This document shows positions 1 through 7,266 of a stretch of 8,784 nucleotides of DNA, piece by piece. The stretch is from an uncultured Clostridium sp. (GTDB lineage: Bacteria; Bacillota; Clostridia; Lachnospirales; Lachnospiraceae), in contig CANRXD010000042.1 in the NCBI GenBank assembly GCA_947643685.1, forward strand, positions 1 to 8,784. The letters run 5' to 3'. Position 1 is the stretch's first letter; each line of letters opens with the position of its first letter. The position numbers and the translations under genes are program-made. Below the pieces are notes generated by a model. It worked only from the letters and a program-made list of their open reading frames with translations. It did not search any database and had not been told where the DNA came from.

Positions 1-1219
1 CCGGAGAATCAAAGCAGCCGCCTGTGAAATAACTGTTTAAAAACTTCTTATGAGCCACTTCGTCAATTTTCTGCTTTCTCAGCCAGTCATAGTCAAGCCC
101 CCAGCCGATGTCATCGTGGCACCTTAAATAGTTCAGAAACACGTACTCCCCCGGCAGTCCGCTCACAATCTCCATCTGATGCTTTAACAGGGATACATCC
201 TTCGTAGCCACCGTATGCCATGTGGCTGCCATGGTAGTTACATTGTATAACATATGGCACTCCGGCTTTTCCACTGTCCCGAAATAGGGAACCACCCTGG
301 CCGGCTCCATTACCACCTCCCCCAGGAGCAGGACTCCCGGGCACACAATTTCACAGATCATCCGCAGCATGCGGACAATATTATGTACCTCCGGAAGATT
401 TCTGCAGCTGGTTCCCAGCCGTTTCCAGATATAGGGCACCGCATCGATACGGATAATGTCAATTCCCTTGTTGGTAAGATTCAAAAGACAGTCCGTCATG
501 GCGCCGAATACCAGCGGATTCTGGTAATTCAAGTCCCACTGATATGGGTAAAAGGTAGTCATCACGAATTTTTTCGCATCTTCCAGCCATGTGAAATTTC
601 CGGGAGCCGTCGTGGGAAACACCTGGGGGCAGGTCTTTTCAAACTGAGCCGGGATATCATAAGTGTCATAAAAGAAATACCGGTCCTGATACTCCTTCTC
701 GCCCTTTCTTGCCCGCCTTGCCCACTCATGCTCCTCCGATGTGTGATTCATGACGAAGTCCAGGCAGAGACTTATCCCCCTTTTATGGCACTCCCTGGCC
801 AGCCCCGTCAGCTCCTCCATAGTACCGAGCTTTGGCTTTACCTTTGTAAAATCCGATACTGCGTATCCGCCATCGTTTTTTACTGCGGGAGAGTCCAGAA
901 GCGGCATCAGGTGGATATAATTCACACCGCAGTCCCCGATATAGTCAAGCTTCTTTTCCACACCCTTTAAGTTCCCGGCAAAAGCATCCACGTACATCAT
1001 CATACCGTACATGTCGTTTTTCTTATACCAGCCCGGATCCGTCTCCCGCTTTTTGTCCAGCGCCTTTAAATCCTCCGGCCGTTCTTCAAATCTGGTTTTC
1101 AGTACCTCTAAAAGCTCCAAAAACCGTTCCATTCCATTTTCATAGAGCTCGCAGTAAAGCCATTTCAGTTCGTCATAATGTTTTTCCAGTCTTTTTTGAA
1201 ATAAGGTTTTATCATCCAT
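1..1219 (-). CDS. Amylosucrase-like GH13 subfamily 4 glycoside hydrolase (partial, 3' end outside window)
   Basis: This is the first 406 residues of a GH13 enzyme whose overall pattern matches amylosucrases, which cleave sucrose and transfer glucose to an alpha-glucan, releasing fructose. Visible landmarks are NDGGYAVS (115-122), conserved region I DFVMNH (154-159), QWDLNY (227-232), region II with nucleophile D259 in IRIDAV, acid/base E301 in LLLGEVV, and region IV HDDIGW with H368 and D369. All catalytic residues expected in this part are present. From memory the family is about 630 residues, so roughly 230 C-terminal residues lie beyond the edge. There is no secretion signal, so it is probably cytoplasmic. 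The ATG at 1219 is the first start after an in-frame TAA, but its ribosome binding site is poor. As the distal operon gene behind an alpha-galactosidase, it fits removal of sucrose freed from raffinose. A sucrose hydrolase or another transglucosylase of the same subfamily is possible, because the acceptor-site residues cannot be fully read. Confidence 0.85.
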   Translation of the reverse strand, partial: MDDKTLFQKRLEKHYDELKWLYCELYENGMERFLELLEVLKTRFEERPEDLKALDKKRETDPGWYKKNDMYGMMMYVDAFAGNLKGVEKKLDYIGDCGVNYIHLMPLLDSPAVKNDGGYAVSDFTKVKPKLGTMEELTGLARECHKRGISLCLDFVMNHTSEEHEWARRARKGEKEYQDRYFFYDTYDIPAQFEKTCPQVFPTTAPGNFTWLEDAKKFVMTTFYPYQWDLNYQNPLVFGAMTDCLLNLTNKGIDIIRIDAVPYIWKRLGTSCRNLPEVHNIVRMLRMICEIVCPGVLLLGEVVMEPARVVPYFGTVEKPECHMLYNVTTMAATWHTVATKDVSLLKHQMEIVSGLPGEYVFLNYLRCHDDIGWGLDYDWLRKQKIDEVAHKKFLNSYFTGGCFDSP

Positions 1220-1244
1220 CTTTTACACCGTCCGTTATCCATGT

Positions 1245-1335
1245 TCCTGCCTGACGGCAGTTTTGCCGCCCTGAACCGTTTCCTTCCTGACAGCAGCTTT
1301 GCCGCCTCTGAACTGTTTCCTGCCTGACCTGCCCG
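1245..1335. repeat. Degenerate ~36-bp tandem repeat, about 2.5 copies
   Basis: Two near-identical units lie head to tail at 1245-1280 (36 bp) and 1281-1317 (37 bp). By eye they differ at four bases plus one inserted base. A third, truncated copy begins at 1318 with the same 11-base opening, tcctgcctgac. The first unit contains a short dyad, cggca-gttt-tgccg (1255-1268), which is weakened in the second unit. The repeat fills most of the gap between the DUF6106-like gene and the amylosucrase-like gene. It reads as protein repeats in more than one frame (for example AAKLLSGR then AAKLPSGR), but no recognised protein uses it. It could be a regulatory spacer, a small repeat-containing reading frame, or a neutral expansion. 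Confidence 0.8.
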
Positions 1336-1343
1336 TTTCGCGG

Positions 1344-1829
1344 TCACGACATCCCCGTAAAATTTCCTCTTCCGGCATTCTGTGGTAAACGTGAAAGCCA
1401 GATGCAGAACTCTTCTGACGGCTCAATATACACTGCCTGCCCCTTTGCTTTGATGGTACAGACCGGCATATCGGGACGTCCTGAGGTAAAGTCCGCCGTC
1501 GTCCTCCCGGCTGCTTTGGTCCGTCCCTCCTCAAGCGCCTCAATATCCGCCCAGTACACATGATACACGTCCTTTCGTTTTGACCTGCGGATGATTTTAG
1601 ACACCGTGAAGTCCCCGTTCACATACACATACTCATATTCAAAGTCCCAGCTCCGGAACACAAAGAATCCGGCCACTGCCAGTGTGATGGAAAGAAACAG
1701 CATCCCGGCCGCAAAGAAGATAGCGTCAATCAAAAACACAATGGCCGCAGAAATCACAACAGCCTTTATGAGCTGCTTCTTCTTATCCGGAATATACGGA
1801 ACATACCATTCAAAAACAACGTCTCTCAT
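1344..1829 (-). CDS. Small two-helix membrane protein, DUF6106-like
   Basis: This 161-residue protein has no known function. A short N-terminal segment (1-19) is followed by two close hydrophobic helices at about 20-38 and 40-58. A soluble tail follows with WDFEYEYVYVNGDF (61-74), the basic run RRSKRKD (81-87), TADFTSGR (111-118) and VYIEPSEE (133-140). That order of motifs (membrane pair, EYEYxYVNGD, SKRK, DxxSG, EPxEE) matches what I remember of the DUF6106 family of Lachnospiraceae; the family number is from memory. A GAGGTG ribosome binding site precedes the ATG, and the gene starts 16 nt after the alpha-galactosidase stop, so it is almost certainly co-transcribed with it. The tail probably faces the cytoplasm by the positive-inside rule. 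It could modulate the neighbouring transporter or simply ride in the operon. Confidence 0.7.
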   Translation of the reverse strand: MRDVVFEWYVPYIPDKKKQLIKAVVISAAIVFLIDAIFFAAGMLFLSITLAVAGFFVFRSWDFEYEYVYVNGDFTVSKIIRRSKRKDVYHVYWADIEALEEGRTKAAGRTTADFTSGRPDMPVCTIKAKGQAVYIEPSEEFCIWLSRLPQNAGRGNFTGMS

Positions 1830-1845
1830 CTCTCACCTCATGGAA

Positions 1846-4041
1846 TCATACCATTGTCAATAAAAACTGCACGCCCTCATACTCGTTTAATTCAAAGGGA
1901 ACCGGAATTCCTGCATTCATAAGAAGCGCTCCGGAATATCTGCCCTTCTGGCCCTCAATCCTGTACATGGCCTCCCGTTCCAGGCCCTTTAATTTCAGAT
2001 AGTACTGGGCATCATTGCTTTCCCTGTCCGTCAGCACCAGACTCACCAGGGATTTTTTTCTGTCTTTGGAGACATGCTGCCAGGCCGTAAAATTCTTATT
2101 TTCATAAGGACTTGTCAGCCTGTAATAATCCCCTTCCGCAATAAGACGGTAATTCTTTTTATAGAATCTGATCTGGTCCCTGCATATTTTCTTTTCTTCC
2201 GCACTCAGTTTTGTGGAGTCCAGCTCATACCCCAGGATTCCATCCATGGCCACAATTCCCCTTGTGCTCATGGGCGTCGTCCTTCCCGTCTGGTGGTTGG
2301 GGCACACGGAAACGTGGGATTCCAGCATGCTGACGGGATATCCAAAGGAAGTTCCATACTGAATCTTCAGCCGGTTCTTGGCATCTGTATTGTCACTGCA
2401 CCAGATCTGCGGCTGATAGTAAAGCATGGCCGCATCATATCTTCCTCCGCCGCCGGAACAGCCGCAGAAAATCACCTCCGGATGCTTTAAAATCACCTCG
2501 TCCATGACATAGTAGAGCCCCAGAACATATCTGTGAGAAACCTCTCTCTGCCTGTCAGCCGGAAGAAGCCCGGACCAGACATCCGTGATGCTGCGGTTCA
2601 TGTCCCACTTCACATACTCAATCTGTGCCTCAGAAAGAATTCCATTGATGGCGGCAATGAGATAATCGCAGACATCCCATCTGGACAAATCCAGTACAAG
2701 CTGATTCCGTCCCCTTGTCATGGGCCTCCCGGGTGCCTTTAAACACCAGTCGGGATGTTCCCTGTAAAGGTCACTGTCCTCAGAAACCATCTCCGGCTCT
2801 ATCCAGATGCCGAACATAAGTCCCAGCCTGTGGATTTCCTCTGAAAGGCCGGAAATTCCGTTTTTAAGCTTTTTCCGGTTGACCCTCCAGTCTCCAAGCC
2901 CGGAATTATCATCGTCCCGCTTTCCGAACCATCCGTCATCCAGAACAAACAGATCCACCCCCATGTCCACGGCTTCTTTCGCAATACTTATGAGCTTTTC
3001 ATCGTCGAAATCAAAGTAGGCGGCCTCCCAGCTGTTGATAAGAACCGGCCTGGCCTTTTTTGCAAACGGAGACCGGCACATGTTCTGGCGGTAAATATCA
3101 TGATACAGATGGGAAAGTCTGGAAAAACCGCTCCCGGAATACGCTAAAACAATCTCTGGTGCCTGGAATTTTTCTCCTGGTTTAATCAGAAAGGTAAAAT
3201 GTCCCGGATGGATTCCTGCGTTGACGCGGAGCTGTTTAAACTGGTCTTTCTCCGCCTCCATCACAAAATTTCCGCTGTAAACCAGGGAATATCCATAGCA
3301 CCTTCCATGGTCCTCTCCTGCCTCCCTGTCGCACACAATCATAAATGGGTTATGCTGGTGGGAGGAGGTTCCCCGTCCGCTTCCAATGGAATGGATTCCA
3401 TACTGGATGGGACTCCGTGTAAATTCCCGCTCCATGGTATGCCTCCCGTCAAAGGTGATGAGATCATAGTCGGAATCCTTAAAATCCATGGTCATGGACA
3501 TGAGCTTTTTTAACTGTATTTCTTCCTTTCCTTCATTCACAAGGCAGGCGGTTCTGGTGATGATATTCTTCTCTTCAAACACGCTGTAACACAGAATCAC
3601 CGTCACGCCGCTCTCCCGGTCTTTTAACCGCACCTCAAGGGTCTCCACGGAATCGCCAGAAGCAACCCGCAGGGAAGGCATCCCTTCTACCTTATATTTT
3701 CCCTTATAGATTTCATGACCCGCATATTTTCCTGAGAAAATCTGGCTCCCGTCCTTATTTACCACTTCAATACTGGGAATCCGGTAGTCCCCCTTTCCGT
3801 CAGTGGAGTACTCCTGGGGCAGGTAGTCCAGGGAAAACGTCCTGTCTCCTCCCGCCTCATTGGGATTTGGTGAAAAACCGCGGTCATACCCCTTAAGCAG
3901 GTAATCCGGATTTTCGTCCGGAATTTTGTCACCGTAATACAGGTGCAGTAAATTGCCAAACCTGCTGACCTTCATAAGATAAGAGCTGTTCCGGGTCCCA
4001 AGAACAAATGTTCTGCTGTCTGCATTATATCTGATTGCCAT
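1846..4041 (-). CDS. Alpha-galactosidase, glycoside hydrolase family 36
   Basis: This 731-residue enzyme hydrolyses terminal alpha-1,6-galactosyl residues from melibiose, raffinose, stachyose and similar sugars with retention of configuration. Its length is normal for bacterial GH36. An N-terminal beta-sandwich (about 1-325) is followed by the catalytic barrel (about 330-650), with INSWEAAYFDF (335-345), FVLDDGWFGKRDDD (365-378), GIWIEPEMVS (411-420) and YVKWDMNR (476-483) containing nucleophile D480. Next come CSGGGGRYD (528-536) and WCSDNTDA (547-554) with acid/base D550, and a C-terminal beta domain ends the protein. The 70-residue spacing between D480 and D550 matches the spacing I recall for Geobacillus AgaA (478/548). 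There is no signal peptide, so it acts in the cytoplasm on imported sugars. The ATG at 4041 has an AGGAA about 10 nt upstream. Family assignment is secure; preference among galactosides is not. Confidence 0.96.
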   Translation of the reverse strand: MAIRYNADSRTFVLGTRNSSYLMKVSRFGNLLHLYYGDKIPDENPDYLLKGYDRGFSPNPNEAGGDRTFSLDYLPQEYSTDGKGDYRIPSIEVVNKDGSQIFSGKYAGHEIYKGKYKVEGMPSLRVASGDSVETLEVRLKDRESGVTVILCYSVFEEKNIITRTACLVNEGKEEIQLKKLMSMTMDFKDSDYDLITFDGRHTMEREFTRSPIQYGIHSIGSGRGTSSHQHNPFMIVCDREAGEDHGRCYGYSLVYSGNFVMEAEKDQFKQLRVNAGIHPGHFTFLIKPGEKFQAPEIVLAYSGSGFSRLSHLYHDIYRQNMCRSPFAKKARPVLINSWEAAYFDFDDEKLISIAKEAVDMGVDLFVLDDGWFGKRDDDNSGLGDWRVNRKKLKNGISGLSEEIHRLGLMFGIWIEPEMVSEDSDLYREHPDWCLKAPGRPMTRGRNQLVLDLSRWDVCDYLIAAINGILSEAQIEYVKWDMNRSITDVWSGLLPADRQREVSHRYVLGLYYVMDEVILKHPEVIFCGCSGGGGRYDAAMLYYQPQIWCSDNTDAKNRLKIQYGTSFGYPVSMLESHVSVCPNHQTGRTTPMSTRGIVAMDGILGYELDSTKLSAEEKKICRDQIRFYKKNYRLIAEGDYYRLTSPYENKNFTAWQHVSKDRKKSLVSLVLTDRESNDAQYYLKLKGLEREAMYRIEGQKGRYSGALLMNAGIPVPFELNEYEGVQFLLTMV

Positions 4042-4072
4042 ATGTTTTCGTTTCCTATCCTAGATTTCTGTA

Positions 4073-4094
4073 TTACTGCCCTCATGAGCAGCAA
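4073..4094 (-). other. Intercistronic stem-loop between permease and alpha-galactosidase genes
   Basis: In the mRNA sense (minus strand) this 22-nt stretch can fold into a 9-bp stem, including two G-U pairs, closed by an AUGA loop. The arms begin UUGCUGC and end GCAGUAA. No run of U follows it, so it does not look like an intrinsic terminator. It sits in the 64-nt gap, much wider than the 15-16 nt gaps elsewhere in the operon. Such hairpins can mark RNA processing or protect the upstream transcript end, but that role is inferred. Confidence 0.45.
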
Positions 4095-4105
4095 CATTTC
4101 TGTCC

Positions 4106-4942
4106 CTATTTCCCGCCTGTCATCGCAACACCTTCAATAAACTGCTTCTGGAAGAACAGGTACAGAACCACCATCGGTATCATAGCCAGTAAGGAACCTG
4201 CCATCATAACCGGGAAATTGGTGCTGAACTGTCCCCTTAAGGTTGCAAGACCAGAGGAAAGCGTCATCATGTTAAGATCTGTATTGACAATTAACGGCCA
4301 CATCAGATCTCCGTATGCAAATACCGCCGTAAAGACTGCCAGCGCTGCCATGGAGGACTTTGTGAGTGGAGCCATTACTTTTACAAACGCCTGCCACTGG
4401 TTGCAGCCATCCAGGTAAGCGGCCTCCGAAATCTCATCTGGAATTCCCATATATGCCTGTCTTAAGAAAAAGGTTCCAAAGGCGCTCACAAGACCCGGAA
4501 ATACCAGCCCGAAGATGGAGTTTGTGAGACCAAGCTTTGCAAGCATCTGGTACTGGGGCGTAATGAATATCTGCGAGGGAAGCATCATCTGGAGCAGAAC
4601 CACGGAGAACAGTAAGTTCTTTCCCTTAAAGTTCAGCTTCGCGAAGGCATAACCTGCCATGGAGGAAAACGCCACCGCGCATACCACGCGCCAGAAAATC
4701 ATTAAAAACGTATTCTTATACAGTGCCAGAAACGGCAGGGACGCAGTGGCATCGGTATAGTTTTTCGTCTGCCATGCGGCAGGAAGAATCGTAGGAGGAA
4801 TAATCATACTCTCTTCTACTGTCTTAAAGCTTGTAAGGAACATCCATACAAACGGGAAAATCATAATGACAGAGCCGATAATAAAAAACGCATATGTACC
4901 GGCTGTACGGATTTTTCTGGATCTTTCTAATGATGAGTTCAT
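4106..4942 (-). CDS. Sugar ABC transporter permease, MalG/MsmG type
   Basis: This 278-residue inner-membrane subunit is one of two permeases forming the channel of a CUT1-type sugar importer. It has about six hydrophobic segments, starting with one at about 15-38 (YAFFIIGSVIMIFPFVWMF). The cytoplasmic EAA loop that contacts the ATPase is clear at 173-192: EAAYLDG followed by a proline at 192. The C-terminus (FIEGVAMTGGK) is typical of MalG-like subunits. The start is fixed by an excellent AAAGGAGG site five bases before the ATG. It follows the first permease gene by 15 nt. No ATP-binding subunit is encoded nearby. Its transport substrate is inferred from the neighbouring alpha-galactosidase. 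Confidence 0.93.
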   Translation of the reverse strand: MNSSLERSRKIRTAGTYAFFIIGSVIMIFPFVWMFLTSFKTVEESMIIPPTILPAAWQTKNYTDATASLPFLALYKNTFLMIFWRVVCAVAFSSMAGYAFAKLNFKGKNLLFSVVLLQMMLPSQIFITPQYQMLAKLGLTNSIFGLVFPGLVSAFGTFFLRQAYMGIPDEISEAAYLDGCNQWQAFVKVMAPLTKSSMAALAVFTAVFAYGDLMWPLIVNTDLNMMTLSSGLATLRGQFSTNFPVMMAGSLLAMIPMVVLYLFFQKQFIEGVAMTGGK

Positions 4943-4957
4943 AATATCCTCCTTTCT

Positions 4958-5854
4958 TTATACCTCGTAATTGACCCACTTCTTCTGGCCCCAGAACTGT
5001 ACCACGGTCACAAGACCAATGAGGGCTACGGTCCAGATTACCACTGAAGAGCCAAGTCCCCTGTCGCCGGAAATATAGGACTCCCGGTAAAACAGATACA
5101 TCAAAGACTGGGCGCTGGTCAGCGCCGGATTCGCTTCCTCGATCATCATGTAGATCAGATCATATACCTTAATGGAAGACATCAGTCTCATGATCATGAC
5201 CACGAAAAGCGTCGGAGAGACCATCGGCAGCGTAATATGGAAGAACTGCTGAAGCTTTGTGGCCCCGTCCAGGCTTGCGGCTTCGTAATAGGATTTGGAA
5301 ATATTCTGAAGTCCCGAAAGAAGAAGCACCGCATCGTAGCCGATGGCGGACCAGATAGCCACAATCGCACAGGTGACCATAACGATATTGGGATCTGTAA
5401 TCCAGTTGACCTTATGAGCCAGGAGTGTGTTGATGATGCCATATTCGGTGTTGAAGATCCACTTCCATACCATGGCTACCGCCGCTGGGGCCACAACCAT
5501 CGGTAAGAAGAATACAGCCCTGAAGAAGGTCCTTCCCTTAATTTTTGTATTGAGCATAACTGCTACCACCAGGGAAAGAAAAATTCCAAGGGGAACGGTC
5601 AGTAAGCAGAAATACAGGGTATTCAGATTGGCACGCCAGAACTCTGCGCTCTGGAACATCTTCACATAATTCTCGATTCCGCGGAGCTCATAAAGTCCAA
5701 AGGGTCTGGTTTTGGAAAAGCTCAGTTTAATGGTATCAATAAGCGGATAAATATTTAACACCAGAAGTCCGATGATGGTGGGAGCCACCATGATATAGGC
5801 CCACATACTCTCGGATTTCGCATGCCTGCTTGCTTTTGCTTTGCTGTTTGCCAT
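4958..5854 (-). CDS. Sugar ABC transporter permease, MalF/MsmF type
   Basis: This 298-residue membrane subunit pairs with the MalG-type permease encoded just downstream. A basic N-terminus (KAKASRHAKSE) leads into the first helix at about 18-40 (WAYIMVAPTIIGLLVLNIYPL), and five more hydrophobic segments follow. The motif FFRAVFFLPMVVAPAAVAMVWKW begins at 110, and the cytoplasmic EAA loop spans 191-210 (EAASLDGA, then proline 210). Both are hallmarks of the CUT1 family that imports oligosaccharides. It lacks the long N-terminal extension of E. coli MalF, as usual in Gram-positive MsmF-like proteins. GGAGG lies six bases before the ATG, and the gene starts 15 nt after the binding-protein stop. 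Family assignment is firm; the substrate is inferred from context. Confidence 0.93.
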   Translation of the reverse strand: MANSKAKASRHAKSESMWAYIMVAPTIIGLLVLNIYPLIDTIKLSFSKTRPFGLYELRGIENYVKMFQSAEFWRANLNTLYFCLLTVPLGIFLSLVVAVMLNTKIKGRTFFRAVFFLPMVVAPAAVAMVWKWIFNTEYGIINTLLAHKVNWITDPNIVMVTCAIVAIWSAIGYDAVLLLSGLQNISKSYYEAASLDGATKLQQFFHITLPMVSPTLFVVMIMRLMSSIKVYDLIYMMIEEANPALTSAQSLMYLFYRESYISGDRGLGSSVVIWTVALIGLVTVVQFWGQKKWVNYEV

Positions 5855-5869
5855 ACTATGCCTCCTTCC

Positions 5870-7162
5870 TTAATCATCCTCGGCCGCGGTATTAATGGCC
5901 TCCTGGAAAGTCTTCATTCCATCCTCAAAACTCAGCTGGCCGGAGTAGATTTTCAACAGGTTCTCAGTAACTTTCGTTTTCCATACCGGGCGGTATTTGT
6001 TGTTGACGGACTGTACACTGTACTCAAACATGTCTGTAAAGCAGCTGACATTCAACTTATAGTCAAACTGATCAAATACCTTTACCCATGTCTCCTCCAA
6101 CCCCGTGTAGGCCGGGATTGCCGCGCCGGACTCGCCCTGGATTCTCTGCCCCTCTTCGGAGCCGAAGAAACGGAGCACATCCTTTACGGTTTCCAGATTT
6201 TTCCCCGCTGCGGAGGTGGCGTAGCAGAGACCGTTGGAGATGGTGGCTCTACCGTCGCCACTTGCGGGATCCGGGCATTTGGGAAGAACCGCCACATCCC
6301 ATTTCCCTTCCATATTGGGGTAATTCTTCATCTCAGACAAAATATTCCAGTTTCCCTCCAGGAACATGGCCCCCTGTTCAGAGAAAAAGGCAGTACCGGG
6401 AGAAGTCTCGGCAAAGTAATTCTGATCCGGACACCAGTCATTTTTCTGAAGGTCAATGTAGAATCTCATGGCGTCAATGGTAGCCTGGTTGTCAAAACCA
6501 CCGTGGATGTTGTCCTCTGCCAGGATATATCCGCCATTCTGGTATACGAAGTTCCAGTAGCCAAGCTGGTCATCGCCGTATGCCATATAGCCATATTTTC
6601 CCGTGGCATCATAAATCTTCTGAGAGGCCTCACACAGATCGTCCCAGGTCCAGGTTTCATCCGGATAGGAGACACCTGCCGCATCAAACATTTCCCGGTT
6701 GTAAACAAGGCCCACCGTGTCCTTATCTTTGGGAACTCCATAGTATCTGCCATCACTTCCCTGTACATTGGACAGAGAAACCTCCGAATAATTGTCCGTA
6801 AAGAAGTCCGGATCTTCTTCATCGTAGAGGTCTGTCAGATCTGCAATTTTTCCGTAATCTGCATACTTCAAAATCTCATTGGTATGCATCCAGAAAATAT
6901 CCGGCATCTGATTGGAGATGGCCGTTGCTTCCAGCTTCGTCCAGTACTCAGACCAGCTTGTTACCTGCACTTCGATCACCACATCCGGGTGCTTCTCCGT
7001 ATAGGCATCGCAGATTGCCTGCATTCCATCTCTCTGGGCCACGTCCCAGATCTGGAATGTGAGATGAGTTCTGCCATCCGCCGCCCCTTTGCTGCAGCCG
7101 GCAGAAATTCCGGCAAGCGCACAGACAGCCGACAGCAATAATGCTTTTTTGAGCTTTTTCAC
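5870..7162 (-). CDS. Extracellular sugar-binding lipoprotein of the ABC importer (MsmE-like)
   Basis: This 430-residue protein is the substrate receptor of the importer, anchored outside the membrane by a lipidated cysteine. KKLKK is followed by a hydrophobic stretch and the lipobox SAGC with C23 as the modified residue; serine at -3 is less usual than leucine. The mature part begins with an acidic, small-residue linker and then LTFQIWD (34-40). The features that follow suit family 1 solute-binding proteins: SWSEYWTKLEATAISNQMPD (69-88), YGVPKDKDTVGLVYNREMF (141-159) and ETWTWDDL (169-176). Tryptophans and tyrosines are abundant, as expected for stacking on sugars. The start is GTG, supported by AAAGGAGGG six bases upstream. 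It is the first gene of the operon, usual for the binding protein, and is made in excess of the permeases in related systems. Alpha-galactosides are the likely ligands from context only. Confidence 0.92.
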   Translation of the reverse strand: MKKLKKALLLSAVCALAGISAGCSKGAADGRTHLTFQIWDVAQRDGMQAICDAYTEKHPDVVIEVQVTSWSEYWTKLEATAISNQMPDIFWMHTNEILKYADYGKIADLTDLYDEEDPDFFTDNYSEVSLSNVQGSDGRYYGVPKDKDTVGLVYNREMFDAAGVSYPDETWTWDDLCEASQKIYDATGKYGYMAYGDDQLGYWNFVYQNGGYILAEDNIHGGFDNQATIDAMRFYIDLQKNDWCPDQNYFAETSPGTAFFSEQGAMFLEGNWNILSEMKNYPNMEGKWDVAVLPKCPDPASGDGRATISNGLCYATSAAGKNLETVKDVLRFFGSEEGQRIQGESGAAIPAYTGLEETWVKVFDQFDYKLNVSCFTDMFEYSVQSVNNKYRPVWKTKVTENLLKIYSGQLSFEDGMKTFQEAINTAAEDD

Positions 7163-7168
7163 AAGCTT

Positions 7169-7177
7169 CCCTCCTTT
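7169..7177 (-). promoter_or_regulatory. Ribosome binding site fixing the GTG start of the binding protein
   Basis: On the minus strand AAAGGAGGG lies six bases before the GTG at 7162. No in-frame ATG gives an intact signal peptide, so this site decides the start. The bases around the start codon (AGCTT, then AAGCT six bases later) could pair weakly. Confidence 0.8.
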
Positions 7178-7195
7178 GGTTATTTAGTATAAAAG

Positions 7196-7210
7196 TACAA
7201 CTGTTTTGTA
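7196..7210. promoter_or_regulatory. Small dyad at the predicted operon transcription start
   Basis: TACAA-ctgtt-TTGTA is a perfect 5-bp inverted repeat with a 5-base centre. It spans the expected start of transcription (about 7209) of the leftward operon. It could be a weak operator or a small leader hairpin. It is short enough to arise by chance in AT-rich DNA. Confidence 0.25.
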
Positions 7211-7222
7211 AGGAAATTATAC

Positions 7223-7237
7223 CAATTTACCAAATTG
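7223..7237. promoter_or_regulatory. Inverted repeat in the promoter spacer
   Basis: CAATTT-acc-AAATTG is a perfect 6-bp inverted repeat with a 3-bp centre. It lies directly upstream of the -10 element and overlaps the proximal direct repeat. It could be a repressor operator or part of the AraC-family site. An A+T-rich dyad of this size is suggestive rather than proof. Confidence 0.4.
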
Positions 7238-7242
7238 AAATT
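7228..7242 (-). promoter_or_regulatory. Proximal copy of a 15-bp direct repeat, likely AraC-family activator site
   Basis: The minus-strand sequence AATTTCAATTTGGTA matches the copy at 7267-7281 at 13 of 15 positions. It covers part of the -35 position and ends 6 bp before the -10, the usual place for an AraC-type activator touching RNA polymerase. A further TTGGTA follows at 7225-7220, so the core occurs three times. The adjacent regulator gene is the obvious candidate to bind it. Confidence 0.55.
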
Positions 7243-7266
7243 CTATAAACAAGAAAAATGCTTATA

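Larger units (their letters stand above)
7216..7244 (-). promoter_or_regulatory. Extended -10 promoter of the alpha-galactoside operon
   Basis: On the minus strand a perfect TATAAT (7221-7216) is preceded by TGG, giving the extended -10 form TGnTATAAT. With a 17-bp spacer the -35 position is 7244-7239, which reads AGAATT and is a poor match to TTGACA. This places the start near 7209 with a leader of about 47 nt before the GTG at 7162. A perfect -10 with a poor -35 is typical of activator-dependent promoters, and a direct-repeat element covers the -35 position. Confidence 0.65.

Noticed and set aside
254..970. Open frame of 238 codons on the plus strand opposite the amylosucrase-like gene
   Set aside because: The opposite strand carries all expected GH13 motifs in order, and this frame shows no family pattern.
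1245..1335. CRISPR array
   Set aside because: The units are contiguous with no unique spacers between them, and no cas genes are present.
4073..4094. Intrinsic terminator after the permease gene
   Set aside because: The stem-loop is real on paper, but no U-run follows it and a co-directional catabolic gene starts shortly after.
5822..7141. Open frame of 439 codons on the plus strand opposite the binding-protein gene
   Set aside because: It is antisense to a clearly conserved lipoprotein, lacks recognisable domains and has no ribosome binding site; its openness reflects codon bias of the real gene.
7236..7251. Catabolite-control (cre-like) box in the promoter region
   Set aside because: The stretch begins TG and ends CA but is 16 bases long and lacks the central CG of CcpA sites, so I do not call it.
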